64,000 nucleotides of DNA from Cyanobium sp. Morenito 9A2 (GTDB lineage Bacteria > Cyanobacteriota > Cyanobacteriia > PCC-6307 > Cyanobiaceae), in contig NZ_JAGQBJ010000007.1 in the NCBI RefSeq assembly GCF_024345575.1, forward strand, positions 62,001 through 126,000, read 5' to 3'. A program made the position numbers and the translations under genes. A model generated the notes under the pieces. That model worked only from the letters and a program-made list of their open reading frames with translations, had not been told where the DNA came from and searched no databases. Positions 53,817 to 63,465 of the stretch are shown here, piece after piece; position 1 is the first letter of the stretch; the number at the start of each line of letters is the position of its first letter.

Positions 53817-54590
53817 TCAGAGGGGCGGATGGCCCTGCGGGCGCAACAGAGTGGGTCGCAACGGATCCGGCGGCGGCGGGGCAGCGATCTCCTCCACGCT
53901 CACGAGACCACCCACCCAGAAGGCCTCCCCCTGGCGTTCGAGCAGGAACAACAGCAGCAGGGCACACAGTCGCTGCAACAGACGGGCCCGATCGACCACG
54001 GCCACCTGCAGGGTCTCGAGGGTGGTCAAGGCACTGGGGGACTGAACCGGGGCGGCGACGGCGGCGAGAGCCCACACGTCGGCAAAGACGAACAGGTGCT
54101 GGGGACTCGCCTCAGCCAGGTAGAGATCCAGTTCGAGCTCCCGTCCCCTGGGCCCAGCCAGCAGGTCTTTGGCCTTCCAGCGCAGGGGGAGATCCCGGCC
54201 CAGCGCGCCCAGACGATCCCCCGGAGCGAAGCCGCGTCTAAGGCCCTTGAGGAGCTTCCGCGCGGGGCCGCCGGTCTGGCTCAGGAACCGCCGGCGCAGC
54301 TTCGGGCGCGAGCGCAGCAATCGATCGAGCCGCTTCCAGCCCCGCTCCAGCGTTCGTGCCAAGACCCGCACGGCCCGGAGCCGACGCACAAGCTGCCCAG
54401 CACGGACAAGGTCCATGGGGGACTCGTTGACGCTCGCGCTGGGGGACTCCGGATCAAGGCCGGATCCGATCGCCTCAAGACCCAGGCGCAGGTCGTTGTG
54501 CAGACGGGCGAGGTCCAGTAGCAACTGGCGCTCCCATGCCTTCAGCTTCCACAGGGCCTTGCTGTTGATCCGGGCACGCTGGAGGGTCAT
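53817..54590 (-). CDS. Uncharacterised helical protein
   Basis: About 257 residues beginning MTLQRARINSKALWKLKAWE. It is rich in Arg/Leu helices (LARTLERGWKRLDRLLRSRPKLRRR) with a hydrophobic stretch near the C-terminus (LQRLCALLLLFLL). Such a mix suggests a membrane-associated or nucleic-acid-binding protein, but there is no recognised family. It lies beside a broken transposase, so it may belong to a variable segment. Confidence 0.5.
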   Translation of the reverse strand: MTLQRARINSKALWKLKAWERQLLLDLARLHNDLRLGLEAIGSGLDPESPSASVNESPMDLVRAGQLVRRLRAVRVLARTLERGWKRLDRLLRSRPKLRRRFLSQTGGPARKLLKGLRRGFAPGDRLGALGRDLPLRWKAKDLLAGPRGRELELDLYLAEASPQHLFVFADVWALAAVAAPVQSPSALTTLETLQVAVVDRARLLQRLCALLLLFLLERQGEAFWVGGLVSVEEIAAPPPPDPLRPTLLRPQGHPPL

Positions 54591-55444
54591 CGGATGGGGC
54601 GCAGGCAGAGCGCCACGGGTGGCTCGCCCTTCAAGCGTGCGGCAAGGGTCAAGCAGTGCCAAGGCGGATCAACCAAGACCCGTCAGCGAGAAACATGGGC
54701 ACTCTCCGGTCCTGAGAACAAGTCGGTAGGGGTCACGCCATGACCACCAGGGCGACCCTCTCTGACCAAGCCCTCCAGGACGGGGCGCCGGTTCACGGCT
54801 CAGCGGAAGGCGGAAGCTGTTGAGCTCTACCAGCAGGAGGTCCTTGTCTGCACTGCCGTGGCCCAACGTCGGGGGCTTCCCTCCTGCAGCCTGACCCGCT
54901 GGATGCAGCAGGCCAGGCCGATCAAGGCACCTTGAGGCTCCTCGCCAGCGAGGAGGGCGCTGAGCTCAACCGGCTCCGCAAGGAGAAGTTGGAGCTCACT
55001 GGGGAGAAGGATTGGGCGGGCGGCCGCAGCGCTACTCCGTCGCCATGGGGTGCCGATCGCGACGCCCTCCCCGGGCCAGGCACCGGATCTGCCATCCCAG
55101 CTAGCACCCAAAGACCACCACACCCCCAGGCGGGAGGTTACCGCGCTCAATCCACCAGCCCGTCTCCTTGGTCCAGAGCGCGGCGCCGGGACTGGCGCTG
55201 GTGCCCCTGGCGGCGGTGATCGCCAAAGGCTGGCCTGCCGGGTGGACCCCAGGGAGCTGCAGAGGCCGCACCCTTCGGACCGCAGGCCTCACCTGACGCC
55301 GTCCCGGCTGACGGCGTGGGCGCCAGTGTCGCGCGAAGCCGAGCTCAGCCGGGGCGATGGACAGCACGGCGGCAGCGGTCATGGTGACGGCAGTGGCCAG
55401 GCATGGTCGGGATGGCACCCAAGCGGGTCAACTCCCCAGGTCCC
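54591..55444. other. Low-coding region with transposase debris upstream of polA end
   Basis: The left part (54740-55020) holds the IS3-type remnant described separately. The right part (55021-55444) is GC-rich with no clear gene; a minus-strand frame at 55101-55418 with a signal-like start is a weak candidate only. Confidence 0.4.
54740..55020 (+). pseudogene. Frameshifted IS3-family transposase OrfA remnant
   Basis: From about 54786 the frame reads RRFTAQRKAEAVELYQQEV, then AQRRGLPSCSLTRWMQQAR and ends at a stop; after a one-base shift it continues RLLASEEGAELNRLRKEKLE and GEKDW. Together these follow the HTH and leucine-zipper parts of an IS3-type OrfA (RRFT...KAEAV, then ELxRLRKENxxLxxE). 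The C-terminal end and any OrfB with the DDE site are missing. No flanking inverted repeats are seen. An ATG at 54740 may be the old start in a different frame. Confidence 0.6.
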
Positions 55445-58435
55445 TCACTTCGCCTCCATCCAGTTCGGCCCCACGCCCGTCTCCACTGCCAACGGCACGC
55501 TGAGCTTCACGGCGTTCTCCATCACCGTGCGGGTGAGATCCCTCACCACATCGAGTGCCTCGGGGGCGGTCTCCAGCACCAGTTCATCGTGCACCTGCAG
55601 CAGCAGCCGCGCCGGCAGCTGCCTGGCAATCAGCTCGTGGTGCAGCTGCACCATCGCCAGCTTGATGATGTCGGCCGACGAGCCCTGGATCGGGGCGTTG
55701 GCCGCCGCGCGCAGTTGCTGGGCCTCCAGGCCGCCCCGGCGCGCCACCTCCAGCTCGATTTCCAGGGGGTCCTTACCCTTGAGCCGCCCGAGGCCGTTGG
55801 GATCGAACTCAAACGGGCGCCGGCGCCCCAGGATCGTCTCCACGTAGCCGCGGCTGAGGGCGAGGCGTTCCTGCAGCTCCAGGAAGGCGAACACCTTCGG
55901 GTAGCGCTGCTTGTACTTGCTCAGGAACTCCTTGGCCTGGGCCTGGCTGAGGGCCGTTTCCCGCGCCAGCCGCTGGGCGCCCATGCCGTAGATCACCCCG
56001 AAGTTGATCGTCTTGCCCAGGCGCCGCTCATCGGCACTCACCTCGGTTTTGTCGAGCAGCAGCCGGGCGGTGAGCGCGTGCACATCGTCGCCGCTGCGGT
56101 AGGCCTCCACCAGCACCTCCTCGCCCGAGAGGTGGGTGAGGATGCGCAGCTCGATCTGGCTGTAGTCAGCGCTGATCAGGCTCCAGCCTTCCTCGGGCAG
56201 GAAGGCCTTGCGGATCCGCCGGGAGTAGGCGGTGCGGATGGGGATGTTCTGCAGGTTGGGGTTGCTGCTGCTCAGGCGCCCTGTCGCCGTTACGGCCTGG
56301 TTGAAGTCGGTGTGCACCCGCCCGGTTTCGGGCTCCACCAGCAGCGGCAGCGCATCGACGTAGGTGCTCTTGAGCTTGCTGAGGATGCGGTGCTCCAGCA
56401 GCTTGGCCACCACCGGATGGTCGGCTTCGAGCTTCTCGAGTACGGCCGCATCGGTGCTCCAGCCGGTTTTCGTTTTCCTTGATTTCTTGCGGTCGAGCCC
56501 CAGGGTCTCGAACAGCAGCTCCCCCAGCTGTTTGGGGGAGGCGAGGTTGAAGGCCACCCCCGCCAGCTCCTGGGCTTCGTTCACCAGCTTCTCGAGTTGG
56601 TCGCCGAGTTCCACGCTCAGCTCCGCCAGGTAGGCGGTGTCGATGCGGATGCCCGTGGCCTCCATCAACGCCAGCACGGGCTCCAGGGGCAGCTCCACCT
56701 CCGCCAGCAGCGCCGGCAACGCCGGCCCCAGGGCCGCCAGCTCCGCCGCCAGCACCAGCGCGAGCCGGCGGGTGAGGTGCACGTCCATGCCGCAGTAGAG
56801 CGCCGCCGCCTCGATCGGCACCGAGGCGAAGGTTTCTCCTTTCCCCACCAGTTCGCTGAAGGCGGTGGGTACAAAGCCGAACTCCCGCTCGGCCATCGCT
56901 TCGAGGCCGTGCTTGGCGTTGGCATCGCGCAGGTAATCGGCCAGCAGCGTGTCCATCACCACCCCGGCCAGGGGCAGGCCGTGGCGCAGCAGCACCAGCC
57001 GGTCGTACTTGGCGTTCTGCAGCGCCTTGGGGTGCTCGGCGCTCGCCAGCCAGGGGGCCAGGGCCCCCAGCACCGCCTCCAGGGGCAGCTGGGCCGGCGC
57101 CGCAGGCGGGGCGCTGAGCAGATCGGCGGCCATCGGTGGGTGGTGGCCGATCGGGATGTAGGCGAGCGCATCGAGCGCATCGCCCCAGCACACCCCCACC
57201 CCCACCAGTTCGGCCTGGAAGGGATTGAGGGCCGTGGTTTCGGTGTCGAGGGCCACGGGCGCGGTGGGATCGCTGGCCGTCAGCAGCTGCGCCACCAGGG
57301 CCTCCATTTGCTCGGGCGTCGAGATGATCTGCGGTTGCAGGGCCGGTAAAGCCCCAGCGGGGGGTCCAAGGTTGGAGGCGGCCTCGGGCGCCTCTGGTGC
57401 CAGCGCCTCTGGTGCGGGCGCCGCGGGCGCCGCCAGGGCCGCCGCAGGATCGGTGTGGGGCAGGTGATCGGCCGAGAAGGCGCGCTCGAACGCCCCCAGC
57501 TGCCGCACCAGGCTGTGCAGCTCCAACTCCGTGAGCCGCCGGGCCAGGGCGCCGCCATCCACCTCCGCCAGCTCCAGCCGGGGCTCCTCGGGCAAGGGGA
57601 TGTCGATCAGGATCTCGGCCAGGTGGCGCGAGAGGTAGGCGTTGGCCTTGTCGGCGCTGAGCTTGGCCTTGAGCGCCCCCTTGAGCGCCCCCTGGCTGGC
57701 CTTTTCATCGCTGAGCGCTTCGAGGGCGGCGTAGACGCCATCGAGGCTGCCGTTCTCCTTGAGCAATGTGATCGCGGTCTTGGGGCCTACCCCCTTCACG
57801 CCGGGGATGTTGTCGCTGCTGTCGCCCGTGAGCGCCTTGAGGTCCACCACCCCTTCAGGGGTGACCCCCAGCTTGGCGATCACCCCTTCGCGATCGATCA
57901 CCACCGGGCCGGCGGTCTTGGCGTAGGGGCCGCCGCCGCCCATGTAGAGCACGGCGATGTCCCTTTCGTCGTCGACGAGTTGGAACAGGTCGCGGTCCCC
58001 CGAAAGGATGCGCACCCGCCAGCCGTCATTCGCCGCCCGATTCGCCAGGGTGCCGAGCACGTCGTCGGCCTCGTAGCCGGGGGCCAGGCACAAGGAAAGG
58101 TTGAGTGGGCCCGCCAGGATCTCGCGCAGGTTGTCCAGGTCGGCGAAAAAATGCTCCGGGGCCACATCGCGGTGGGCCTTGTAGTTGACATCCGCCAGGT
58201 GGCGGAAGGTGGGTTCAGCCGTGTCGAAGGCGATCACCACCCCCTGGGGGGTCAGCCCCTTGACGTTCTCCAGCAGCGCCTTGAGGAAGCCGTAGGTGAC
58301 GCTGGTGGGCACGCCATCGGCGGTGGCCAGCCCCCCATCGCCCCCCTTGGCAAACGCGTAGAAACTGCGGAAGGCCAGGGAATGGCCGTCCACCAGCAGC
58401 AGCATGGGTGCCTCGGGCTTTTGCTTCGCCGCCAT
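55445..58435 (-). CDS. polA: DNA polymerase I
   Basis: 996 residues. The N-terminal 5-prime nuclease (MLLLVDGHSLAFRSFYAF, LTGDSSDNIPGVKGVGPKTA), a middle 3-prime exonuclease-like domain that keeps DTETT (about 395-400), and the polymerase domain (SADYSQIELR motif A, RRLGKTINFGVIYGMG motif B, QVHDELVLE motif C at about 947) are all present. It fills gaps and removes primers. The start MAAKQKPEAPMLLLVDG at 58435 leaves 13 bases to the divergent gene; the frame continues upstream. Confidence 0.95.
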   Translation of the reverse strand: MAAKQKPEAPMLLLVDGHSLAFRSFYAFAKGGDGGLATADGVPTSVTYGFLKALLENVKGLTPQGVVIAFDTAEPTFRHLADVNYKAHRDVAPEHFFADLDNLREILAGPLNLSLCLAPGYEADDVLGTLANRAANDGWRVRILSGDRDLFQLVDDERDIAVLYMGGGGPYAKTAGPVVIDREGVIAKLGVTPEGVVDLKALTGDSSDNIPGVKGVGPKTAITLLKENGSLDGVYAALEALSDEKASQGALKGALKAKLSADKANAYLSRHLAEILIDIPLPEEPRLELAEVDGGALARRLTELELHSLVRQLGAFERAFSADHLPHTDPAAALAAPAAPAPEALAPEAPEAASNLGPPAGALPALQPQIISTPEQMEALVAQLLTASDPTAPVALDTETTALNPFQAELVGVGVCWGDALDALAYIPIGHHPPMAADLLSAPPAAPAQLPLEAVLGALAPWLASAEHPKALQNAKYDRLVLLRHGLPLAGVVMDTLLADYLRDANAKHGLEAMAEREFGFVPTAFSELVGKGETFASVPIEAAALYCGMDVHLTRRLALVLAAELAALGPALPALLAEVELPLEPVLALMEATGIRIDTAYLAELSVELGDQLEKLVNEAQELAGVAFNLASPKQLGELLFETLGLDRKKSRKTKTGWSTDAAVLEKLEADHPVVAKLLEHRILSKLKSTYVDALPLLVEPETGRVHTDFNQAVTATGRLSSSNPNLQNIPIRTAYSRRIRKAFLPEEGWSLISADYSQIELRILTHLSGEEVLVEAYRSGDDVHALTARLLLDKTEVSADERRLGKTINFGVIYGMGAQRLARETALSQAQAKEFLSKYKQRYPKVFAFLELQERLALSRGYVETILGRRRPFEFDPNGLGRLKGKDPLEIELEVARRGGLEAQQLRAAANAPIQGSSADIIKLAMVQLHHELIARQLPARLLLQVHDELVLETAPEALDVVRDLTRTVMENAVKLSVPLAVETGVGPNWMEAK

Positions 58436-58448
58436 CCCCTCTCGCGCC

Positions 58449-59756
58449 ATGTCCGAACCGTCGCCACAGCCTGCCACCACCCACCCGGCCGAGGGCTCAG
58501 CCCCCGCCGGTTCCCCAGAGCAGGACGGCTTGCCGGCGGATTTTCTGCGCGGTGCCTCCGCTGCCGCCCAGTCGGCCGCGCGCCAGTTCAGCGCTGAGCT
58601 GCTGTGTTTCGGCCCTGGCGTGGAGGTGATCCTGGCGGCGGTGGCGGCCGAACCGGACGAGCCACGCCTCCAGCTGTTGGCGGCCATCCTGCAGCTCTAT
58701 GCCCTGGATCCCGCCGGCCAGCGCCAGGCGAGCGTGCACCTGGCAGCGGCCAAGGCCGCCAGTGGCTGCCTCGACCGCTTCGGTCGCGAGCTGCTGGAGG
58801 CGCTCAGCCCCTGGCAGGCAGGGGAGTACGGCCTCGCCCTGCTGCGCCTGGAGCTGCTGTGCGTGAGCCACCGGGAGGCGCTGCTGCCACTGAAGTTGAT
58901 CGAATGGCTGTGCTTCTGCCGCGGCCAGGAGCTGCACGGCCCGCGCCTGCTGGAGCGCTCCCAGCAGCTGGCCCAGGTGTTTCCCGACCACCCGGACCGG
59001 CTGGCGATCGGTTCCTTCGCCCTGGAGCTCTGTGGCTGCCTCGAGGAGGCGCGGGCCTTGGCGGAGGCCGCCATCGCCGCGCGCCCCGATAACGCCTGGG
59101 CCGACCACACCTTGTCCCACTGGGCCCTGCGCAGCGGCCGGCTGGAGGAGGGGCTGTGTCAGCAGCAGGGGCGCTGCCACACCTGGGTGCGCACCAGCGC
59201 CGGCCTGCGCGTCCACAACCTCTGGCACCTGGCCTTGCTGCACCTCGCCCTGGGGGATGGACTGGCGGCCGAGGCGGTGCTCGATGAGCTGTTGGCAGGG
59301 GCGCTCCCCGAGCACGGCCTGCTGCCCACCGGCGAGCTGATCGACCTGATCGCCCTGGGCTGGCGACTGGAGCTGGTCGGCCGCCGCCAGGAAAACCTCT
59401 GGGAACGCCTGCGCCCCCATCTTGGGGAGCGATCGTCGGAGCCGCTGCTGCCGTTTCTGGCGGTGCATTACGCCTGGCTGCTGGGTCGCTCAGGCGACCA
59501 ACCGGCCCTGGCGAAGCTGCTGGCCGGCGGCGAGCGCCTGGCCGGCGCTCCGGGCCTGGAGACGTCCTGGAGCTGGGCCAGCGGTGGATTGGAGCTGGTG
59601 CGTGGGGTGGGGGCGGCGGCGGCCGGGCGGCGGGGCGAGGCCTGCGCCGTCCTGGTGCCCCAGGGCGGGCGGCTGCGCTTCGGGGGGGGCAGCGATGCCC
59701 AGGTGCAGGTGCTCAGCCAAACCCTCGATTGGTTGGAGCGCCAGGGCTGTGCCTGA
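58449..59756 (+). CDS. TTC38-like TPR repeat protein
   Basis: 435 residues. The C-terminal two thirds resemble the TTC38 family: RPDNAWADHTLSHWALRSGR, HNLWHLALLHLALGD, LLPTGELIDLIALGWRLEL and FLAVHYAWLLGRSGD. Histidines in HNLWHLALLH are family-typical. The N-terminal ~170 residues are helical and less conserved. TTC38 function is unknown. The gene is divergent from polA across only 13 bases. Confidence 0.75.
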   Translation: MSEPSPQPATTHPAEGSAPAGSPEQDGLPADFLRGASAAAQSAARQFSAELLCFGPGVEVILAAVAAEPDEPRLQLLAAILQLYALDPAGQRQASVHLAAAKAASGCLDRFGRELLEALSPWQAGEYGLALLRLELLCVSHREALLPLKLIEWLCFCRGQELHGPRLLERSQQLAQVFPDHPDRLAIGSFALELCGCLEEARALAEAAIAARPDNAWADHTLSHWALRSGRLEEGLCQQQGRCHTWVRTSAGLRVHNLWHLALLHLALGDGLAAEAVLDELLAGALPEHGLLPTGELIDLIALGWRLELVGRRQENLWERLRPHLGERSSEPLLPFLAVHYAWLLGRSGDQPALAKLLAGGERLAGAPGLETSWSWASGGLELVRGVGAAAAGRRGEACAVLVPQGGRLRFGGGSDAQVQVLSQTLDWLERQGCA

Positions 59757-60300
59757 GTCCAGCGGATGCCCTGGGGACTCCTGGGCCGACATCAGCCCCT
59801 GCGGCGCCTACCGCTGGCGGCTCCAACGCCGCTGGGATCCAGGCCGGCCCGCGCTGCTGTTCATCGGCCTCAACCCCTCCCGCGCCGATGGCCGCCGTGA
59901 TGACCCCACCCTGCGGCGCCTGCTCGGTTTCGCCCGCCGCTGGGGCCACGGCTCACTCACGGTCGTGAACCTCTTCGCTCGCATCAGCCCCAGCCCGGCA
60001 GCCCTGCACCGCTGCGCCGATCCGATCGGCCCCGCCAACCACGACTGGCTCCGCCAGACCCTGGGTGAGGCCCTTGCGGCCCCAGCCTCCTCCAGGCTCT
60101 GGCTGGGCTGGGGCAACGGCGGCCGCTGGCGGAACCGCGATCAGCAGGTCCTGGAACTGCTCTCCGCCGGCGGCGGCGGCCGCCTCTGGGCCCTGGGGCG
60201 CACTGCCTCCGGCCAGCCCCGCCACCCTCTGTATGCCCCGGGCAGCGCCCGACTGGCACCGTGGCTTCTGGCGCAGGGCGGGAAGGCTGCGGCATCCTGA
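59749..60300 (+). CDS. DUF1643 domain protein
   Basis: 183 residues from a GTG that lies inside the end of the preceding gene. LLFIGLNPSRADGRRDDPTLRRLLGFARRWG and VVNLFARISPSPAAL match DUF1643 (a small family of unknown function). ANHDWLRQTLGEAL and RLWLGWGNGG complete the domain. It overlaps the TTC38-like gene by 8 bases. Confidence 0.75.
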   Translation: MPESSGCPGDSWADISPCGAYRWRLQRRWDPGRPALLFIGLNPSRADGRRDDPTLRRLLGFARRWGHGSLTVVNLFARISPSPAALHRCADPIGPANHDWLRQTLGEALAAPASSRLWLGWGNGGRWRNRDQQVLELLSAGGGGRLWALGRTASGQPRHPLYAPGSARLAPWLLAQGGKAAAS

Positions 60301-60320
60301 GGGGGCGTTGAGCCGCCCCG

Positions 60321-60563
60321 ATGTCCCGCACCCCCCGACGCTTTGCAGTGCACCTGCTCTTCAGCGGTGGCCATCGCGAGGTGGTCAATTTCGCCACGCT
60401 GGAGGCCTTCCAGCAGTGGTATGCCGGGGTCCTCAACGCTGGTCCGCCGGAGGCCTACGTGAACGTGCCGATCAGCGAACTGCAGGGTGAATACCTTGTG
60501 GTGCGCCCCAGCGCCATTGTCGGGATCAGGGTGGAACCCCAGTTTGCCGTGAACGAGGATTGA
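60321..60563 (+). CDS. Small conserved hypothetical protein
   Basis: 80 residues: RRFAVHLLFSGGHREVVNFATLEAFQQWYAG and YLVVRPSAIVGIRVEPQF suggest a compact alpha/beta fold. No family is recognised. Its stop overlaps the TTG start of the antiporter (TTGA), so the two are probably co-translated. Confidence 0.7.
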   Translation: MSRTPRRFAVHLLFSGGHREVVNFATLEAFQQWYAGVLNAGPPEAYVNVPISELQGEYLVVRPSAIVGIRVEPQFAVNED

Positions 60564-61849
60564 GTCCCATCGGCGACCGCCTGGGCCTGCTCTGGGGCCT
60601 CACCGTCTTCGCGGGGTCCATGGCCCAGCTCCTCGGTCAGCTCAGCGGGCTGCCCACGGTGGTGCTGTTGCTGGCTTCGGGCCTGCTGATCGGTCGGGCA
60701 GGCTTCGATCTGGTGGATCCCGGGCTACTGGGCTCAGGGCTGGAGCCGATCGTGGGGCTGCTGGTGAGCCTTGTGCTGTTCGACGGTGGGCTCAACCTGC
60801 GCCTGGCCGGCCGCGAGCCCCGCCAGACCCTGCTGCGGATCGTGCTGGTGCGCGGTCTTGTGGGGCTGGCGGGAAGCGCGGCCCTGGCCCACGGCCTGGC
60901 TGGCCTCGACTGGCCCGTGGCCCTGGTGTTCGGGGGGATCGTGCTGGCCACGGGCCCCACGGTGATCACGCCGATGGTCCAGCAGATGCGCCTGAAGGCC
61001 CCCCTGGCCCAGGTGCTGGAGGCCGAAGGGCTGGTGCTTGAACCCTTCAGTGCCGTGCTGGCGGCCCTGCTCTTGGAGCTGGCCCTTGGTGAACTGGACA
61101 GCTGGGGGGACCTGGCCGGTGCCCTGGCCCTGCGGATGGGGGGCGGTGCCCTCGCCGGTGCCCTGGCGGGCTTCCTGCTGGCCGCCGTGCTCCAGCGCCT
61201 GCCCGCCACCGGCGAGCGCAGCGGCATGGTCCGCCTCCAGGTCACCCTTGGCCTGCTGTTCCTGCTGTTCAGCGGCGCCGAGGCTCTGCTGCCCGAGGCG
61301 GGGCTGCCAGCCGCCGTCACCGCCGGGGTGGTGGTGGGTTGGCGCCTCGACACCGAAGCCGATCAGCTCGATGTCCTGATCCGTCAGATGGCCCAGCTGG
61401 CGATCACGATGCTGTTCCCCTTGCTGGCGGCGGATGTCTCCTGGGGGGAGCTGAGCCCCCTGGGCTGGGGTGGGGTGGCCTGTGTGCTGGGGCTGATGCT
61501 GCTTCGGCTCCTGCTGGTGCAGGTGGCGGGGGTGGGTCTGCCCCTGGGCGGCCGGGAGAAGTTCCTGTTGAGCTGGATCGCGCCCCGGGGCATCGTTACG
61601 GCCGCGGTGGCCAGCCTGTTCGCCATCCGCCTCGAGGACGCCGGTGTGCCAGGGGCCACCCTGCTCAAGGGCCTGGTGTTCCTGACGATTCTGCTCACCG
61701 TGGGACTCCAGGGCTTCACCGCCCCGGCCCTGGCCCGGCACCTGGAGCTGGTGGATCCCGAACCGGAAGCCACCGCAGGCGGCTCGGCCACCGGGGCCTC
61801 AGAGGCTGCGCTCGAGCCGGGCGAGGTCCTCGCCACTGGGGTGGAGTAG
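60560..61849 (+). CDS. CPA1-type cation:proton antiporter
   Basis: 429 residues with about 12 helices. [10 protein letters not shown] and [18 protein letters not shown] (a TGPTVI rather than DPV motif) belong to the NhaP-like CPA1 branch; [19 protein letters not shown] is the end-helix motif. The protein probably exchanges Na+ or K+ for protons at the cytoplasmic membrane. The TTG start overlaps the previous stop. Its end overlaps gltX on the other strand by 51 bases. Confidence 0.82.
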   Translation: MSPIGDRLGLLWGLTVFAGSMAQLLGQLSGLPTVVLLLASGLLIGRAGFDLVDPGLLGSGLEPIVGLLVSLVLFDGGLNLRLAGREPRQTLLRIVLVRGLVGLAGSAALAHGLAGLDWPVALVFGGIVLATGPTVITPMVQQMRLKAPLAQVLEAEGLVLEPFSAVLAALLLELALGELDSWGDLAGALALRMGGGALAGALAGFLLAAVLQRLPATGERSGMVRLQVTLGLLFLLFSGAEALLPEAGLPAAVTAGVVVGWRLDTEADQLDVLIRQMAQLAITMLFPLLAADVSWGELSPLGWGGVACVLGLMLLRLLLVQVAGVGLPLGGREKFLLSWIAPRGIVTAAVASLFAIRLEDAGVPGATLLKGLVFLTILLTVGLQGFTAPALARHLELVDPEPEATAGGSATGASEAALEPGEVLATGVE

Positions 61850-63256
61850 CTGCCAGGTGGTCACCAGATCGGGGCCCTGGAGGCTGCCGAGCAGGGCGGC
61901 GCGCAGGCTCTTCATCAGCACCCCTTTCTTTACGCCTGCGGCCTTGGCCGCGGCCCCCAGCAGCTCCTGGGCCTCATCCGGGACCAAGGGGACCCCTCTG
62001 CGGGCTTTGAGGGCTCCCAGCAGGGCGGCGAGGGCCGGCCGGGCCCCCTCCGTTTCCAGCTGAGCGCAGGCCGCCTCGTTCAACTCCGGCCGCTCGAAGA
62101 AGGGTTTGGCCTGCTCCACGCCATCGGCCAGCAGGGTGAGGGAGGGACCCAGCAGCTCCGTCAGTTGCTCCTGCCAAGCCGGATCGCTGCCGATCGCACC
62201 GGAGGCGGCCCAGCCTTGCGCCTCCCAGAGGGGCAACAGCTGACGGCGCAGCTCGGCCGCCCCTAGGCCATGGAGCACCTGGCCGTTGATCCAGTTCAGC
62301 TTGTCCCAGTCGAAGCGGGCGCCGGCCCGGTTGACGCGCTCGAAATCGAACACCGCCGCCGCCTGCTCGAGGGTGAAACGCTCCCCCATGCCCTCCGGCG
62401 GCGACCAGCCCAGCAGGGTCATGTAGTTGGCCAGGGCACCGGCGGTAAAGCCCATCGCCTGAAACTCCGACACCGAGGTGACCCCGTCACGCTTGGAGAG
62501 CTTGCGGCCCTCCTGGTTCAGAATCAAAGGTGTGTGGGCGAACTGCGGCAGCGGCAGGCCCAGGGCCTCGTAAAGAAGGATCTGCTTGGCGGTGTTGGCG
62601 ATGTGGTCCTCGCCGCGGATCACGTGGCTGATCGCCATCGCCGCGTCATCCACCACCACCACCAGGTTGTAGAGGGGATCGCCGATGGCCCCGGAGGGCG
62701 CCCGCCGGGCAATCACCATGTCGCCGCCCAGGTCGGCCCCAGCCCAGCGCATCGGCCCACGCACGAGGTCGTGCCATTCGATCGCGGCCCCGTCATCGAT
62801 GCGGAAGCGGATCACGCTCTGGCGGCCCGCGGCGATGAAGGCCTGCTCCTGCTCCGGGCTCAGGTCGCGGTGGCGGTTGTCGTAGCGCGGGGCCTTGTTC
62901 GCGGCGGCCTGGGCCTCGCGCATCGCCGTGAGTTCCTCCTCTCTGACGTAGCAGCGGTAGGCGTGGCCGCTCTCCAGCAGCTGCGCAATCGCCTGGCGGT
63001 GGGCCTCGATCCGCTCGCTCTGGATCACCGGTTCGCCGTCCCAGGACAGCCCGAGCCAGGCCAGGCCGCCAAGGATGTTGGTGGTGAATTCGGGCTTGGA
63101 ACGCTCCCGATCGGTGTCCTCGATGCGCAGGAGGAACTGGCCCCCGTGGCGGCGGGCGAACAGCCAGTTGAACACCGCCGTGCGGGCCGTGCCGATGTGG
63201 AGCGTGCCCGTGGGGCTGGGGGCCAGGCGCACCCGAACAGGTCCGGCTACCGGCAC
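61799..63256 (-). CDS. gltX: Glutamyl-tRNA synthetase
   Basis: 485 residues of a class I synthetase charging tRNA-Glu, which in cyanobacteria also feeds tetrapyrrole synthesis. [30 protein letters not shown] carries the HIGH-type motif (HIGT) and KLSKRDG is the KMSKS equivalent. It starts at a GTG (63256), as no ATG lies nearby. It is 25 bases from the tRNA-Asp gene, which is on the same strand. Confidence 0.93.
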   Translation of the reverse strand: MPVAGPVRVRLAPSPTGTLHIGTARTAVFNWLFARRHGGQFLLRIEDTDRERSKPEFTTNILGGLAWLGLSWDGEPVIQSERIEAHRQAIAQLLESGHAYRCYVREEELTAMREAQAAANKAPRYDNRHRDLSPEQEQAFIAAGRQSVIRFRIDDGAAIEWHDLVRGPMRWAGADLGGDMVIARRAPSGAIGDPLYNLVVVVDDAAMAISHVIRGEDHIANTAKQILLYEALGLPLPQFAHTPLILNQEGRKLSKRDGVTSVSEFQAMGFTAGALANYMTLLGWSPPEGMGERFTLEQAAAVFDFERVNRAGARFDWDKLNWINGQVLHGLGAAELRRQLLPLWEAQGWAASGAIGSDPAWQEQLTELLGPSLTLLADGVEQAKPFFERPELNEAACAQLETEGARPALAALLGALKARRGVPLVPDEAQELLGAAAKAAGVKKGVLMKSLRAALLGSLQGPDLVTTWQLLHPSGEDLARLERSL

Positions 63257-63281
63257 GTGAGGGACTCCAGCAAGAGGTGAA

Positions 63282-63355
63282 CGGGACTGACGGGATTCGA
63301 ACCCGCAACTTCCGCCGTGACAGGGCGGTGCTCTAACCGGTTGAACTACAGTCCC
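63282..63355 (-). tRNA. tRNA-Asp (GUC)
   Basis: Reverse-strand 74-nt tRNA. Acceptor arms GGGACTG and CAGTCCC pair with discriminator G; anticodon arm CCGCC and GGCGG encloses CTGTCAC, giving anticodon GTC; the T loop is TTCGAAT. No CCA is encoded at the 3-prime end. It is upstream of gltX in the same orientation. Confidence 0.95.
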
Positions 63356-63465
63356 AGTCCGGCTTTTGGCCGAGCTGCGTTGCGCTTGCAACCTCGGAAG
63401 TATCCGCGATCACGGGTCCCGCCGTCAACACACCACCTTGAACTGACCCGCTTCAACGGACCGTC

